Shown here: piece by piece, positions 45,989 to 54,867 of the stretch
How positions within the stretch are numbered: the first letter of the stretch is position 1
How the letters are laid out: every line of letters begins with the position of its first letter
Source of the DNA: Streptomyces viridochromogenes DSM 40736
GTDB lineage: Bacteria; Actinomycetota; Actinomycetes; Streptomycetales; Streptomycetaceae
Length of the DNA stretch: 64,000 nt
Assembly (NCBI RefSeq): GCF_000158955.1
Contig: NZ_GG657757.1
Coordinates: 3,553,827-3,617,826 of the forward strand
Reading direction: 5' to 3'
Program-made: the position numbers and the translations under genes
The notes under the pieces: model-generated
Seen by the model: only the letters and a program-made list of their open reading frames with translations
The model's database searches: none
Told to the model about the DNA's origin: nothing

Positions 45989-48900
45989 TCAGCCGCACTC
46001 CCCGGCGCGCGTTACATCTGGGCAAAAACGCTCCTTTGCCTCCCATCCCGACCGACCGGGCGCGGCCCCACCGGCCAGCCGCGCGAAGGTGTCCCGCACA
46101 GAGTCGAGGTACGGCGCGACGAGGCCGGGCTCCTCCTCGGCGAACGCTTCCCACACCGGAAGGGCTTCTTCGATGGCGCTCCTGGCTTGCTCCGTTTCGG
46201 TGTCCGAGACCAACCGGCTCCTGGCGTACGCGTACAGGGAGAAGGCGAGGTTGTCCGTGTGGGCGGTGCGGTGATCCGCGACCAGTCGGCGGCTCAGGTC
46301 GACCGCCCGCGCGGTGGCGTCCAGCGCCTCCTCGTACCGGCCGGCCTCAGCCAGGCGGAGGCCGTGGTCCGGCAGCGCCCAGGCGAGGAGAGTGTTGTGG
46401 GTCAGCGGATCGGATTCCACCAGCCGCTCGCTGATCGCGACCGCCTCGCCGGAGATCGTCAGGGCCTCCCCGCACACCAGCGGGTCGGCTGCCGACAGCC
46501 GGGAGAGGGTGGTGAGCGACCCGGCCGACAGGGCTTCGTACGCGGGGTTGATCCGGGCCAGGTCGCGGGCGACACCGACGGCCCGTGTGACGAGGGACAG
46601 GCCTTCGGCAGCCTCGCCCTGATCCGCCAGGCAGAGTCCCAGAGCGTGGAGAGACACGTGACGAAGGGTCTCGCGCAGGTCTGTGCGGGGCAGTTCGCCG
46701 CAGACGCGGACGGCCCGCCGGAGGGTGTGCCGGGCCTCCTCCCGTCCGGCGGTGTGCTGAAGGACGCCCAGGGTGCACAGCGCTTCGGCGAGGAGTGGTC
46801 GATGGGTCTCGTCCTGCTGTGCCGGACCGCTCAGCAACTCGACCGCTTCTTCGGCGACCGGCAGTGCCTCCCGGCGCAGCCCCGCCCTCATCAGCGTCGT
46901 CCCGAGCGTCGCCAGGGACAGGGCGAGCTGCGGCAGCTGCCGGGTGGGATCCTCTTGTGCCGGCCCGCGGCGGACGGCTACGGCCTTGCGCAGGGCGTCC
47001 ACCGCCTCGTCGTGGCGGTGGGCGGCGGAGAGCTGACTGCCGAGGAGGTGCAGCTGGTCGGCGTATGCCGGGCGCTGGGCCGCGTCGTCCTGGTCCAGCA
47101 GGCGCCCGCGGATCCCGACCGACTCGGTCAGCGCCGTCAGAGCCTCCTCCGTGCGGCCCACTCTGTACAAGACTCCCCACCGCGCGGACAGGGCAGTGGC
47201 GAGCTGCGGTTCGTAGAGGTCCGGGTCGTCCTCGACCAGACGGCGGTAGTGTTCCACCGCCTCCTCGGCCACGGGCACGGCCTCCTGCTCACGTCCCAGG
47301 TCGCACAGACAGCTCATCTTGTTCATCAGGGCTGTGGGCAGGGAGGGTCGTGCGCGGCCGGTGGAGCCGCTCTCCATCAGGTCGCGCTGGATATCGGCCG
47401 CCTCGTTCACCGCCGCCAGGGCCGCGTCGGGGCTTCCCGTCGTGCTCAGCAGCAGGCACAGGTTGTTCAGAGCCGACGCCAGGTCGTGCCGAAACACCCC
47501 CGGTTGCCGCTCGGCCAGCCGGCGGTGCAGGGCGACCGATTCCCGCTGGGTTTCCAGTGCCTCCTCCTGCCGCCCACTCTCCCGCAACTGACTGGCGAGG
47601 GTCATCAGGCTCATGGCGAGATCGGCGGTGAACCTGTCCGGTTCCGCCTCGGCGAGGCTCCGGTAGCGGGCGGCCGACTCCTCGGCGGCTGTCAGAGCCT
47701 CCTCCACGCGCCCTGTGTCGTGCAGTTGGTTGGCATAGGTGTTCAGCGCGTTGGCCAGCTGGTGGACGAACGCCTTCGGGTCCTTCTCGGCCAGACTCCG
47801 GTAGAGGCTGACCGCTTCGGCAGCCGGTTGCACGGCCTCGTCCGGCCGCCCCACGCCGTCGAGGTCGATCGCCAGGGAGTTCAGGCTGAGGGCGAGGTCG
47901 GCGCGGTAGGTGCCGGGGCGCTCCTCGGCGAGCCGGCGCCGGATCCCGACCGCCTCGTGTGCCGCCTTCAGCGCCTCTCTGGGGCGGCCCATGAGGTGCA
48001 GGCAGATGGAGTGCGTGCCCAGCCCCATCGCCAGGGCGGCACGGTAGGCGTCAGGTCGCCGCTCGGCCAGCGACCGGTAGACGCCCACGGCCTCTTCGCT
48101 CGCCGTCAGCGCCTCCTCGACGCGCCCGCACTCCTTGAGCCAGGTGGCGTGGTCGTTCAGGGCCGCGGCCAGGCTGGGCCGGAACTCGTCGCCGTGTTCC
48201 TCGACCAGGCCGCGGCGGATCCCGACCGCCTCCGCGATCGACGTGAGCGCCTCCTGCGGACGCCCCAGCTCCGCTTCGGCGGTGGCGACGGCCTCGAGGC
48301 CGTGGGCCAGGAGGTCCTTGGGGTCTCCGGCGTCGGAGGCGGCCGACGCGCGCAGGATGCGTACCGCCTTGGCAGCGCGTTTCAGAGCCTTCTTGCGCCG
48401 CCCCAGCTTGCTGAGCATGACCGACAGGTTGCGCAGGCTGGTGGCATGGTGGGCGCGGAACGCCGCCGGGTCCTCCTCGGCCAGCCGCTTGTAGAGGCGT
48501 ACGGCTTCGGCGGCGGCCTCGTACGCCTCCCGCCTGCGGCCCATGTCACCGAGGCGGCCGGTGAGCCGGCGCAGCGCCAGGGCCAGTTCAGCCCGGTGTT
48601 CCGGGTCGTGCTCGGCCTGTGCGCGGTGGATCCCGACGAGCCGCTCGGTCACGTTCAGCGCCAACGGGGCGAGCGTGTGCGTGGGCCGCGGCAGACGCTC
48701 GGCCAGAGGGCCCAGCTCGCCTGGCGTCGCCGCGCACTCCTGGGCGATCCGCTCCAGGGCACCGACCAGCGGTTCCGGCCGCTCCACCCGGGTGGCGACG
48801 TCGATCGCGGCCTGCGTGAGCACATCGTGGCGGCTGACGCAGAGGTCGGTGAGGGGGCCGTCGAGGAGCCCGTGGTGGGCGGGGTGGGCGGCGGCGCGCG

Positions 48901-50767
48901 TGTAGACGGTCAGCATCTGTACGCGCTGCGCCTCGGTCAGGGCGCCGGCGCTCCGGTCACCCGGAGGCGTGCCTGTCCCGAGCAGTGCCTTCGGGAGACG
49001 TCGCCTGGTCAGCAGTTGCCGGCCGACGAAGTACTCGGCCAGTCGGTCCGGCTGGAGCGTCCCCCAGTGTCTCCCTTCACCCGGCGGGTAGAGCCCGGCG
49101 ATCAGGGCGCTGACGTGCTCGCGTTCCGCGTCCGCGCCGGCCAGCGGGGGCACCCGGCGCAGCAGGTCGTCCGCCTGGCAGTCGTCGTCTGCGCCGCACA
49201 GGAACGCCGCGGCCAGGGCCTGGGAGAGCGTTTCCCACGGGAGCTTCGCACCGCGTCGTTCGCTCTCGTTCTCCCAGTAGCGGATCTCGTGGTCCAGCAG
49301 CCGCTCTTCCACGGGTGCGTCGTCGGTCTCCCTCGCCCTGGCACGTACGGGCCGGTCCGCGGCGTCCAGCAGGTCGGCCAGGACGGTCATGTGGAGGGTG
49401 AGCGCCACGTCCATGCCCGGAGCGTTCAACCGGCTCTCCGGCGGTCCGGACAGGCCCTCGGCCACCCGTTCCCACTTGCGCAGTCGCTGCCCACGCACTT
49501 GGTGCAGGGCCCGGGAGAGGGCCTGCACCGCCTGTGCGTACGCCGTGGCACGGTCAACGGTGTCCAGTGGCTCGAGCTCGGTCACGGCGGCCGTGTCCAG
49601 CAGCTCCTGGCTCTGGCGCCGTGCCCTTCGGGCCGACGTCCACCAGTCGCCCCTGGTGCGCGCGAGCAGGAGCAGCTTCAACGGCGTGGCAGTCGGGTGC
49701 CGCAGGAGGACGTCCAGGAGAGCGGTGAGCTGCTCGGGACGGGTCTCGGCGTAGTCGATGATCACCAGCAGAGGGACGGCCGCGTCCCTGAGTTCCGCCA
49801 GGTCGCCGATCGGGGCCTGCCCGGACAGCCACAGCACCGACCAGCGGGAGCCCTCCTCGCCGGTCAGCCGCTCGGCCAGCTGGTGAGCCAGGCGGGTCTT
49901 GCCCTGTCCCGCCGGTCCATGGATCAGGCGCACGCCGAGGCCGGGGTCGGCGCACCAGTTCAGCAGTTCGTCCAGCAGTCGGGTACGGCCCCGGAACGGT
50001 ACGACCGCGCGGTGTGCCTCCAGGAGGGCGGCGGGGGATCCGAGCAGGCCGTCGCGCGTCGGCGCCGGCGGGGGTTCGGGCAGGGTCTGCCACTCCACGG
50101 GTTCCAGGAGCGTGCTCAGCCCGTGCTCCGCCAGGACCGCACGGAAGCGCTGGTCCGCCATCAGGACGTAGGCGGGTGCCGCATCCAGGCGCGTGTGGGT
50201 GAATCCGCCGAAGTCGGTGGAGATCACCCCGGTGAGGAGGGCACCGCAGAACATGGGCGCGCCCGACAGGCCGGCCCACGGTGAGGCGGGATGGCCGTCC
50301 GGGCCGACGCGGGGCTCGACGCGTTCGGTGACCCGCATGAGGTAGCGGTTGTTGACGGAGCGGTCCGCCCTGTTGACGGTCCCCTCCAGGTGCAGCAACT
50401 CGGCCACCTGGTCACGCTGCACGACGCTCGGCAGACCGCGCGTCTCACACCCTACGGCCGGCCGGTGGGTGACCAGGTGGCCCCACCGCACCGGCCTCCC
50501 CGGCCAGGGCTGTTGTCCCTCGGCCGGGTACTGGCCGTCGATACGGAGCAGGGCCGCGTCGTCCCGTCCTCCCGGCGTCCCCCGCCAGACCACCGTCGCC
50601 GGGTACTGCCCGGGTCTGCCGGGGTGGAAGAAGGTGACTGTCCCGCCCGGTTCGGGCACGACATGCCCGGAGGTCAGCACCAGTCGCGGCCCGACCACAT
50701 AGCCCGATCCCCTGCCCGAAGGCCCGTCCACACCAACGACGAGGTCACCGTTCACGCCATCCCCCAC
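45989..50767 (-). CDS. Trypsin-like protease/STAND NTPase/TPR fusion protein
   Basis: 1592 residues. Domain 1 (about 1-215) is a trypsin-like serine protease with His35 (LTSGHVV), Asp69/70 (GRDDAALL) and Ser168 (GLSGAP). Domain 2 is a STAND-type NTPase with Walker A GPAGQGKT (284-291), Walker B LLVIIDYAETR (D338) and a sensor arginine in LLLLARTRGDWW. From about 735 there are some 18 consecutive TPR-like repeats of about 46 residues with the pattern LxxLxxxLxxxGRxxEALxxxxEAV. No signal peptide. It follows the Trypco2 gene in a likely operon. The start is GTG 50767, or GTG 50755 with a better Shine-Dalgarno. Confidence 0.9.
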   Translation of the reverse strand: MGDGVNGDLVVGVDGPSGRGSGYVVGPRLVLTSGHVVPEPGGTVTFFHPGRPGQYPATVVWRGTPGGRDDAALLRIDGQYPAEGQQPWPGRPVRWGHLVTHRPAVGCETRGLPSVVQRDQVAELLHLEGTVNRADRSVNNRYLMRVTERVEPRVGPDGHPASPWAGLSGAPMFCGALLTGVISTDFGGFTHTRLDAAPAYVLMADQRFRAVLAEHGLSTLLEPVEWQTLPEPPPAPTRDGLLGSPAALLEAHRAVVPFRGRTRLLDELLNWCADPGLGVRLIHGPAGQGKTRLAHQLAERLTGEEGSRWSVLWLSGQAPIGDLAELRDAAVPLLVIIDYAETRPEQLTALLDVLLRHPTATPLKLLLLARTRGDWWTSARRARRQSQELLDTAAVTELEPLDTVDRATAYAQAVQALSRALHQVRGQRLRKWERVAEGLSGPPESRLNAPGMDVALTLHMTVLADLLDAADRPVRARARETDDAPVEERLLDHEIRYWENESERRGAKLPWETLSQALAAAFLCGADDDCQADDLLRRVPPLAGADAEREHVSALIAGLYPPGEGRHWGTLQPDRLAEYFVGRQLLTRRRLPKALLGTGTPPGDRSAGALTEAQRVQMLTVYTRAAAHPAHHGLLDGPLTDLCVSRHDVLTQAAIDVATRVERPEPLVGALERIAQECAATPGELGPLAERLPRPTHTLAPLALNVTERLVGIHRAQAEHDPEHRAELALALRRLTGRLGDMGRRREAYEAAAEAVRLYKRLAEEDPAAFRAHHATSLRNLSVMLSKLGRRKKALKRAAKAVRILRASAASDAGDPKDLLAHGLEAVATAEAELGRPQEALTSIAEAVGIRRGLVEEHGDEFRPSLAAALNDHATWLKECGRVEEALTASEEAVGVYRSLAERRPDAYRAALAMGLGTHSICLHLMGRPREALKAAHEAVGIRRRLAEERPGTYRADLALSLNSLAIDLDGVGRPDEAVQPAAEAVSLYRSLAEKDPKAFVHQLANALNTYANQLHDTGRVEEALTAAEESAARYRSLAEAEPDRFTADLAMSLMTLASQLRESGRQEEALETQRESVALHRRLAERQPGVFRHDLASALNNLCLLLSTTGSPDAALAAVNEAADIQRDLMESGSTGRARPSLPTALMNKMSCLCDLGREQEAVPVAEEAVEHYRRLVEDDPDLYEPQLATALSARWGVLYRVGRTEEALTALTESVGIRGRLLDQDDAAQRPAYADQLHLLGSQLSAAHRHDEAVDALRKAVAVRRGPAQEDPTRQLPQLALSLATLGTTLMRAGLRREALPVAEEAVELLSGPAQQDETHRPLLAEALCTLGVLQHTAGREEARHTLRRAVRVCGELPRTDLRETLRHVSLHALGLCLADQGEAAEGLSLVTRAVGVARDLARINPAYEALSAGSLTTLSRLSAADPLVCGEALTISGEAVAISERLVESDPLTHNTLLAWALPDHGLRLAEAGRYEEALDATARAVDLSRRLVADHRTAHTDNLAFSLYAYARSRLVSDTETEQARSAIEEALPVWEAFAEEEPGLVAPYLDSVRDTFARLAGGAAPGRSGWEAKERFCPDVTRAGECG

Positions 50768-50828
50768 TCGCCCATACGTACGTTCCTCTCCACCGCTGGA
50801 GAGGTGACAGGTCCCGCTGTGAGGAACG

Positions 50829-51170
50829 TCAGTTCTGGATGCGCCCGGACACGTCGCCCGGGCCCGGGAACGCCGACCGGCGCTTCTCGGCCACCAGGAT
50901 GTCCTCCCGGCCGTCGCCGCTCTTCGGCGTCAGCGTCACCGTCACCCTGTGCGTGCGCCCCCGCGCGGCACCCGCTTCGGCGTCACCGGACACCACCCAT
51001 GCCTTGAAGCCGGCCTTCGCCCGGGCGTCCTGGCGCAGTTCGACGCTGAACTCCAGCTCTATCGGACCCACTCGAAAGGCGAGGTCCTGCCCGGCGCCGC
51101 GCGTCACGGCTTGCACCAGTTCGTCGCGCAACGCGGCCACCGCGTCCGCGAGTTCCAGTTCCAGCTTCAT
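50829..51170 (-). CDS. Trypco2-domain protein
   Basis: 113 residues starting at ATG 51170. The sequence has the Trypco2 (trypsin-co-occurring domain 2) pattern: ELADAVAALRDELVQAV helix, then LAFRVGPIELEFSVELRQ and THRVTVTLTPK strands. The domain was named for its association with trypsin-like proteases in predicted NTP-dependent conflict systems (Kaur, Burroughs, Iyer and Aravind). It precedes the protease/NTPase/TPR gene by 61 bp on the same strand; the two should form one module, with this protein as possible adaptor or inhibitor. Confidence 0.85.
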   Translation of the reverse strand: MKLELELADAVAALRDELVQAVTRGAGQDLAFRVGPIELEFSVELRQDARAKAGFKAWVVSGDAEAGAARGRTHRVTVTLTPKSGDGREDILVAEKRRSAFPGPGDVSGRIQN

Positions 51171-51390
51171 GCCCACCCCGTTGTGATCGCCCGAGCCCCC
51201 CGGGCGCACGTGCGCGCCGGTGTCACGGCGCGGGTGCGCCGGGCGAGTCCCCCCCTGAAGTCGTGACACACCGTACACGTGCGGGGACTTACGGACACGG
51301 CGTTCTTCGGAAGCCGACACCCCCCGGTGCAACGGCGCCGCGCGGTGCCGCGGGAACGAGGGCCTTGGCCGGTGCGCCGGGAACACACAC

Positions 51391-51431
51391 CGAAGGGGCC
51401 GCCCGCACCACGGATGGCGGGCGGCCCCTTC
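51391..51431 (-). terminator. Terminator downstream of ndh
   Basis: A perfect 16-bp inverted repeat (cgaaggggccgcccgc / gcgggcggccccttcg) with a 9-10-nt loop, between ndh and the downstream Trypco2 gene. This isolates the two units. Confidence 0.88.
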
Positions 51432-51452
51432 GGGGAGGTGCGTGACCGTCGG

Positions 51453-52865
51453 TCAGGAGGCCTTGGCCTTCTCCTCGGTCTTCTCCGCAGCCTTCTCCGC
51501 GGTCTTCTCCTTCGGCGGCGCGGCCACCGGGGCCGGCTTGGCGGCCTCGTAGAACTCCTCGCGCGGGGTCTCCATCGCGCCGAGGGAGACGACCTCGCGC
51601 TTGAGGAACATGCCGAGCGTCCAGTCGGCGAAGACGCGGATCTTGCGGTTCCAGGTCGGCATCGCCAGGCCGTGGTAGCCACGGTGCATGTACCAGGCGA
51701 GACGGCCCTTGAGCTTGATCTTCATCTTGCCCATGACGATCATCGCGACGCCCTTGTGGAGGCCGAGACCGGCCACCGCACCCTTGTTGGCGTGCGAGTA
51801 GTCCTTCTGCGGGAAGCCCCGCATGCCGGACAGGACGTTGTCGCCGAGGACGCGGGCCTGACGCAGCGCGTGCTGGGCGTTCGGCGGGCACCAGGCGTTC
51901 TCGTTGCCGGCCTTGCGGCCGACGAGGTCCGGCACCTGGGCGTTGTCGCCCGCGGCCCAGATGTAGTCGGTGCCCTGGACCTGGAGCGTCGTCGCGCAGT
52001 CGACGTGGCCGCGGGGCCCGAGGGGCAGGCCGTAGCGGGACAGGACCGGGTTGGGCTTGACGCCGGCGGTCCAGACGATGGTGTTGGAGTCGACCTCGAG
52101 GCCGTTCTTCAGCACCACGTGGCCGTCGACGCAGGAGTCCATGGAGGTGGACAGGTAGACCTCGACACCGCGGCCCTCGAGGTGCTCCTTGCCGTACTTG
52201 CCGAGCTTGGGACCCACCTCGGGGAGGATCTTGTCGGCGGCGTCGACGAGGATGAAGCGCATGTCCTCACGGGACACGTTCTTGTAGTACTTGGAGGCGT
52301 CCCGGGCCATGTCCTCGACCTCGCCGATGGTCTCCGCACCGGCGAACCCGCCGCCCACGAAGACGAAGGTGAGGGCCTTGCGGCGGATCTCCTCGTCGGT
52401 CGTGGAGTCGGCCTTGTCGAGCTGCTCGAGGACGTGGTTGCGCAGGCCGATGGCCTCCTCGACGCCCTTCATACCGATGCCCTGCTCGGCGAGGCCGGGG
52501 ATCGGGAAGGTACGGGAGACCGCGCCGAGCGCGACGACGAGGTAGTCGAAGGGCAGCTCGTACGCCTCGCCGACCAGCGGGGCGACGGTGGCGACCTTGC
52601 GGTCCTGGTCGATGGTGGTGACCCGGCCGGTGAGAACCTCCGCCTTGGGCAGCACGCGTCGCAGCGGGACGACGACGTGGCGCGGGGAGATGTTGCCGGC
52701 GGCGGCTTCCGGGAGGAAGGGCTGGTAGGTCATGTACGACCGGGGGTCGACGACCGTGACGGTCGCCTCGCCGTAACGCATCTTCTTGAGGATGCGCCGA
52801 GCTGCGTACAGGCCTACGTACCCACCGCCTACTACGAGGATCCTGGGACGCTCCGTGGTGCTCAT
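51453..52865 (-). CDS. ndh: Type II NADH dehydrogenase
   Basis: 470 residues. A single-subunit, non-proton-pumping NADH:menaquinone oxidoreductase bound to the inner membrane face. FAD site ILVVGGGYVGLYAARRI, NAD site TFVFVGGGFAGAETIGEV, FAD C-terminal motif IWAAGDNAQVPD, and the quinone-site region CPPNAQHALRQA. The last ~40 residues form an Ala/Glu/Lys-rich tail (EKTAEKAAEKTEEKAKAS), longer than usual. Rex-like palindromes lie upstream. Confidence 0.95.
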   Translation of the reverse strand: MSTTERPRILVVGGGYVGLYAARRILKKMRYGEATVTVVDPRSYMTYQPFLPEAAAGNISPRHVVVPLRRVLPKAEVLTGRVTTIDQDRKVATVAPLVGEAYELPFDYLVVALGAVSRTFPIPGLAEQGIGMKGVEEAIGLRNHVLEQLDKADSTTDEEIRRKALTFVFVGGGFAGAETIGEVEDMARDASKYYKNVSREDMRFILVDAADKILPEVGPKLGKYGKEHLEGRGVEVYLSTSMDSCVDGHVVLKNGLEVDSNTIVWTAGVKPNPVLSRYGLPLGPRGHVDCATTLQVQGTDYIWAAGDNAQVPDLVGRKAGNENAWCPPNAQHALRQARVLGDNVLSGMRGFPQKDYSHANKGAVAGLGLHKGVAMIVMGKMKIKLKGRLAWYMHRGYHGLAMPTWNRKIRVFADWTLGMFLKREVVSLGAMETPREEFYEAAKPAPVAAPPKEKTAEKAAEKTEEKAKAS

Positions 52866-53104
52866 GCCATCGAGTATCCACCCGCCTCAGGGGGGTGGCT
52901 CGTGCGCCCCTTCACAAGCTCCGACATGGGGTGTGTTATCCTCCGCCGCTCGCGTGATCCATGTCATGGTGACAACCGGGATCCTTTGTGCAGCGCGGAC
53001 CGTTGTCAATGCCGCGTGAGCTGCCTCTCTGGCCCGGCGAGGGCTCCGTGAGGTGTCGTCGGAGCACCGTTCCGGACCCTCTCCGACACACCCCCTTATC
53101 ACGC

Positions 53105-53122
53105 TTCTGAACGCGTTCAAGG
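53105..53122. promoter_or_regulatory. Rex-operator-like palindrome, distal copy b
   Basis: TTCTGAACGCGTTCAAGG has the perfect core TGAACGCGTTCA and matches about 10 of 13 defined positions of the Streptomyces Rex operator consensus TGTGAACnnnTTCACA (recalled). About 240 bp upstream of ndh. Confidence 0.45.
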
Positions 53123-53184
53123 GCCGATTGGGCCCCCAGATGGGTCAACCGCCCCCTTGTTGTCGCTCAGGAGGGCCGAATTCC

Positions 53185-53202
53185 TTGTGAAGAACTTCAC
53201 GA
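53185..53202. promoter_or_regulatory. Rex-operator-like palindrome, copy a
   Basis: TTGTGAAGAACTTCACGA: TGTGAA...TTCAC half-sites in the correct spacing, 11 of 13 defined positions of the recalled Rex consensus. About 320 bp upstream of ndh. Confidence 0.5.
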
Positions 53203-53296
53203 ACTTTTCCGACGGGCTGTCTCCGAGGGGCCCGTGCGAGCCCCCCGGAGACGCTCATTCGTGATCCATGCCTGCTCAGAAGCGGCCTGAGCCGGC

Positions 53297-53316
53297 GACC
53301 AGCCGATGCCGTCGAG
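53297..53316. repeat. Displaced copy of the ppx 3' end (left direct repeat)
   Basis: gaccagccgatgccgtcgag is identical to 53936-53955 inside the last codons of ppx. The two copies, 639 bp apart, bracket the toxin-antitoxin pair. Confidence 0.75.
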
Positions 53317-53352
53317 CATGGCTCGCGAACGCGACTCCCTGAATCGAGTCGC

Positions 53353-53374
53353 GTGTACACGCTAATGCGTACAC
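53353..53374. promoter_or_regulatory. Toxin-antitoxin operator
   Basis: GTGTAC and GTACAC half-sites flank GC-TAAT-GC, 8 bp before the antitoxin start, as expected for autorepression by the antitoxin complex. Confidence 0.55.
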
Positions 53375-53381
53375 TGGTTTC

Positions 53382-53654
53382 ATGACTGAGAACACCGTGA
53401 CCGTACGGGAAGCCCGCGCGCATCTCGCCGACCACATCAACCGGGCCGAGGAAGGCGTTCCGACCGTCATCACGCGCAACGGCGCTCCGGTGGCAGCCGT
53501 AGTCCCGATCGCTGACTTCGACGCACTGGAGGAAGCGGCCGACGTCATGCTGGCGCGCGAAGCCGAAGCAGTTCTGGCCGAGGGCGGCCCCACGGTAACG
53601 ATGGCGGAACTGCTGGCAGACCTGTTCACCGAGCGCAACGGCGATGCGGCGTGA
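53382..53654 (+). CDS. Phd/YefM-family antitoxin
   Basis: 90 residues. The N-terminal Phd/YefM domain reads VTVREARAHLADHINRAEEGVPTVITRNGAPVAAVVP (short motifs REARAHL, ITRNGAPVAAVVP), giving a dimeric DNA-binding fold. The acidic C-terminus (MAELLADLFTERNGDAA) should wrap the toxin. The stop overlaps the toxin GTG (GTGA). Confidence 0.92.
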   Translation: MTENTVTVREARAHLADHINRAEEGVPTVITRNGAPVAAVVPIADFDALEEAADVMLAREAEAVLAEGGPTVTMAELLADLFTERNGDAA

Positions 53655-53920
53655 AGTACGCCTTCCGGTTCACCACGGCGGCGCAGCGGCAACTGCGGGC
53701 CATCAGCCGGCTCGACGCCATGCGCATCCTGACCGCGCTGACCGCGCTCGGTGACGACCCGTACCGCGAGGACGCCGACGTCAAGAAACTCACCGGTCCG
53801 TCCGGGCTCTACCGGCTGAGGGTCGGAAGCTACAGGGTCGCCTACCAGATCAACGATGGTGAGCTGGTCATCCTCGTCGTCAAGGTGGGCGACCGGCGGG
53901 ACGTCTACCGCAACCTGTAG
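53651..53920 (+). CDS. RelE/ParE-superfamily toxin
   Basis: 89 residues with the RelE pattern: FRFTTAAQRQLRAI, DVKKLTGPSGLYRLRVGSYRVAYQI and VILVVKVGDRRDVYRNL. The basic LRVGSYRV strand and final Arg/Tyr residues are those used for ribosome-dependent mRNA cleavage in RelE relatives. GTG start in a GTGA overlap. Together with the antitoxin it lies between 20-bp repeats, as an insertion at the end of ppx. Confidence 0.92.
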   Translation: MKYAFRFTTAAQRQLRAISRLDAMRILTALTALGDDPYREDADVKKLTGPSGLYRLRVGSYRVAYQINDGELVILVVKVGDRRDVYRNL

Positions 53921-53925
53921 GGCGG

Positions 53926-54867
53926 TCAAGCCAAAGACCAGCCGATGCCGTCGAGGATGTCGTGCTCGCTCACCACGACCTCCTCCGCGCCGATCCGCTC
54001 CATGATCGACAGGAGTACGAGGGCCCCCGCGCCGATCACGTCGACCCGGCCCGGGTGCATCGAGGGCACGGCCGCGCGCTCGGCGTGCGTGGAGCGCAGC
54101 AGCCACTCGGTGATCTCGCGGACCTTCTCGTGGGAGACGCGGGAGTGGTGGATGGCCTCCGAGTCGTACTCGGGCAGCTCCTGGGCGATCGCCGACACGG
54201 TCGTCACGGACCCGGCCAGGCCGACCAGCGTGCGGGCCTCGCGCAGCGGGACCGTCTCCTCGGCGAGGTCGAGGGCGGCCTCGATGTCCGCCCGCATCGC
54301 CGCGATCTGCTCCTCGGTGGGCGGGTCGCTCACCACCCCGTCCCGGACCAGGTGCCGCTCGGTCATGCGGACGCAGCCGACGTCCACCGAGCGCGCCGCG
54401 CGCACCCGGTCGTCGCCGACCACGAACTCGGTGGAGCCGCCGCCGATGTCCACGACGAGGTAGGGCTTCGCGAGGTGGTCGCGCCCGGCGAGCTCCTTGG
54501 TGGCGCCGGTGAAGGAGAACTCGGCCTCCTGGTCCCCGGAGATCACCTCGGGCTCGACGCCCAGGATGTCCAGCACGCCGCGCACGAACTCGTCCCGGTT
54601 CTCGGCGTCCCGGGAGGCGGAGGTCGCCACGAACCGCAGCCGCTCCGCCCCGTGCTCCTTGATGATCCCGGCGTACTCGCGGCACGCCGCGAAGGTCCGC
54701 TGCAACGCCTCGGGAGCGAGCCGGCCGGTGCGGTCGACGCCCTGCCCGAGCCGCACGATCGTCATCCGGCGGTCCAGATCGACCAGCTCGCCGGTGGCCG
54801 GGTCGGCGTCCGCGACCAGCAGGCGGATGGAGTTCGTACCGCAGTCCACGGCGGCGACACGGGTCAC
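53926..54867 (-). CDS. ppx: Exopolyphosphatase / guanosine pentaphosphate phosphohydrolase (Ppx/GppA)
   Basis: 313 residues, the short actinobacterial form. ASKHA-fold motifs: VDCGTNSIRLLVAD (phosphate 1) and VVDIGGGSTEFVVG (phosphate 2), plus the GLAGSVTTVSA adenosine-type motif. Degrades polyphosphate or pppGpp. The GTG at 54867 overlaps the DUF501 stop (GTGA). The C-terminus DILDGIGWSLA ends inside a 20-bp direct repeat, so its last residues may have been rewritten by the adjoining insertion. Confidence 0.93.
   Translation of the reverse strand: MTRVAAVDCGTNSIRLLVADADPATGELVDLDRRMTIVRLGQGVDRTGRLAPEALQRTFAACREYAGIIKEHGAERLRFVATSASRDAENRDEFVRGVLDILGVEPEVISGDQEAEFSFTGATKELAGRDHLAKPYLVVDIGGGSTEFVVGDDRVRAARSVDVGCVRMTERHLVRDGVVSDPPTEEQIAAMRADIEAALDLAEETVPLREARTLVGLAGSVTTVSAIAQELPEYDSEAIHHSRVSHEKVREITEWLLRSTHAERAAVPSMHPGRVDVIGAGALVLLSIMERIGAEEVVVSEHDILDGIGWSLA

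Larger units (their letters stand above)
52866..53381. other. Regulatory gap between ndh and the toxin-antitoxin genes
   Basis: 516 bp without a gene. It holds two Rex-operator-like palindromes (53105-53122, 53185-53202), a displaced 20-bp copy of the 3' end of ppx (53297-53316) and the toxin-antitoxin operator (53353-53374). Confidence 0.6.

Noticed and set aside
46187..50284. Very long open frame (about 1365 codons) on the plus strand opposite the protease/STAND/TPR gene
   Set aside because: An antisense artefact of high GC3: no domain likeness, wrong codon-position bias, and the opposite frame has clear catalytic motifs and repeats.
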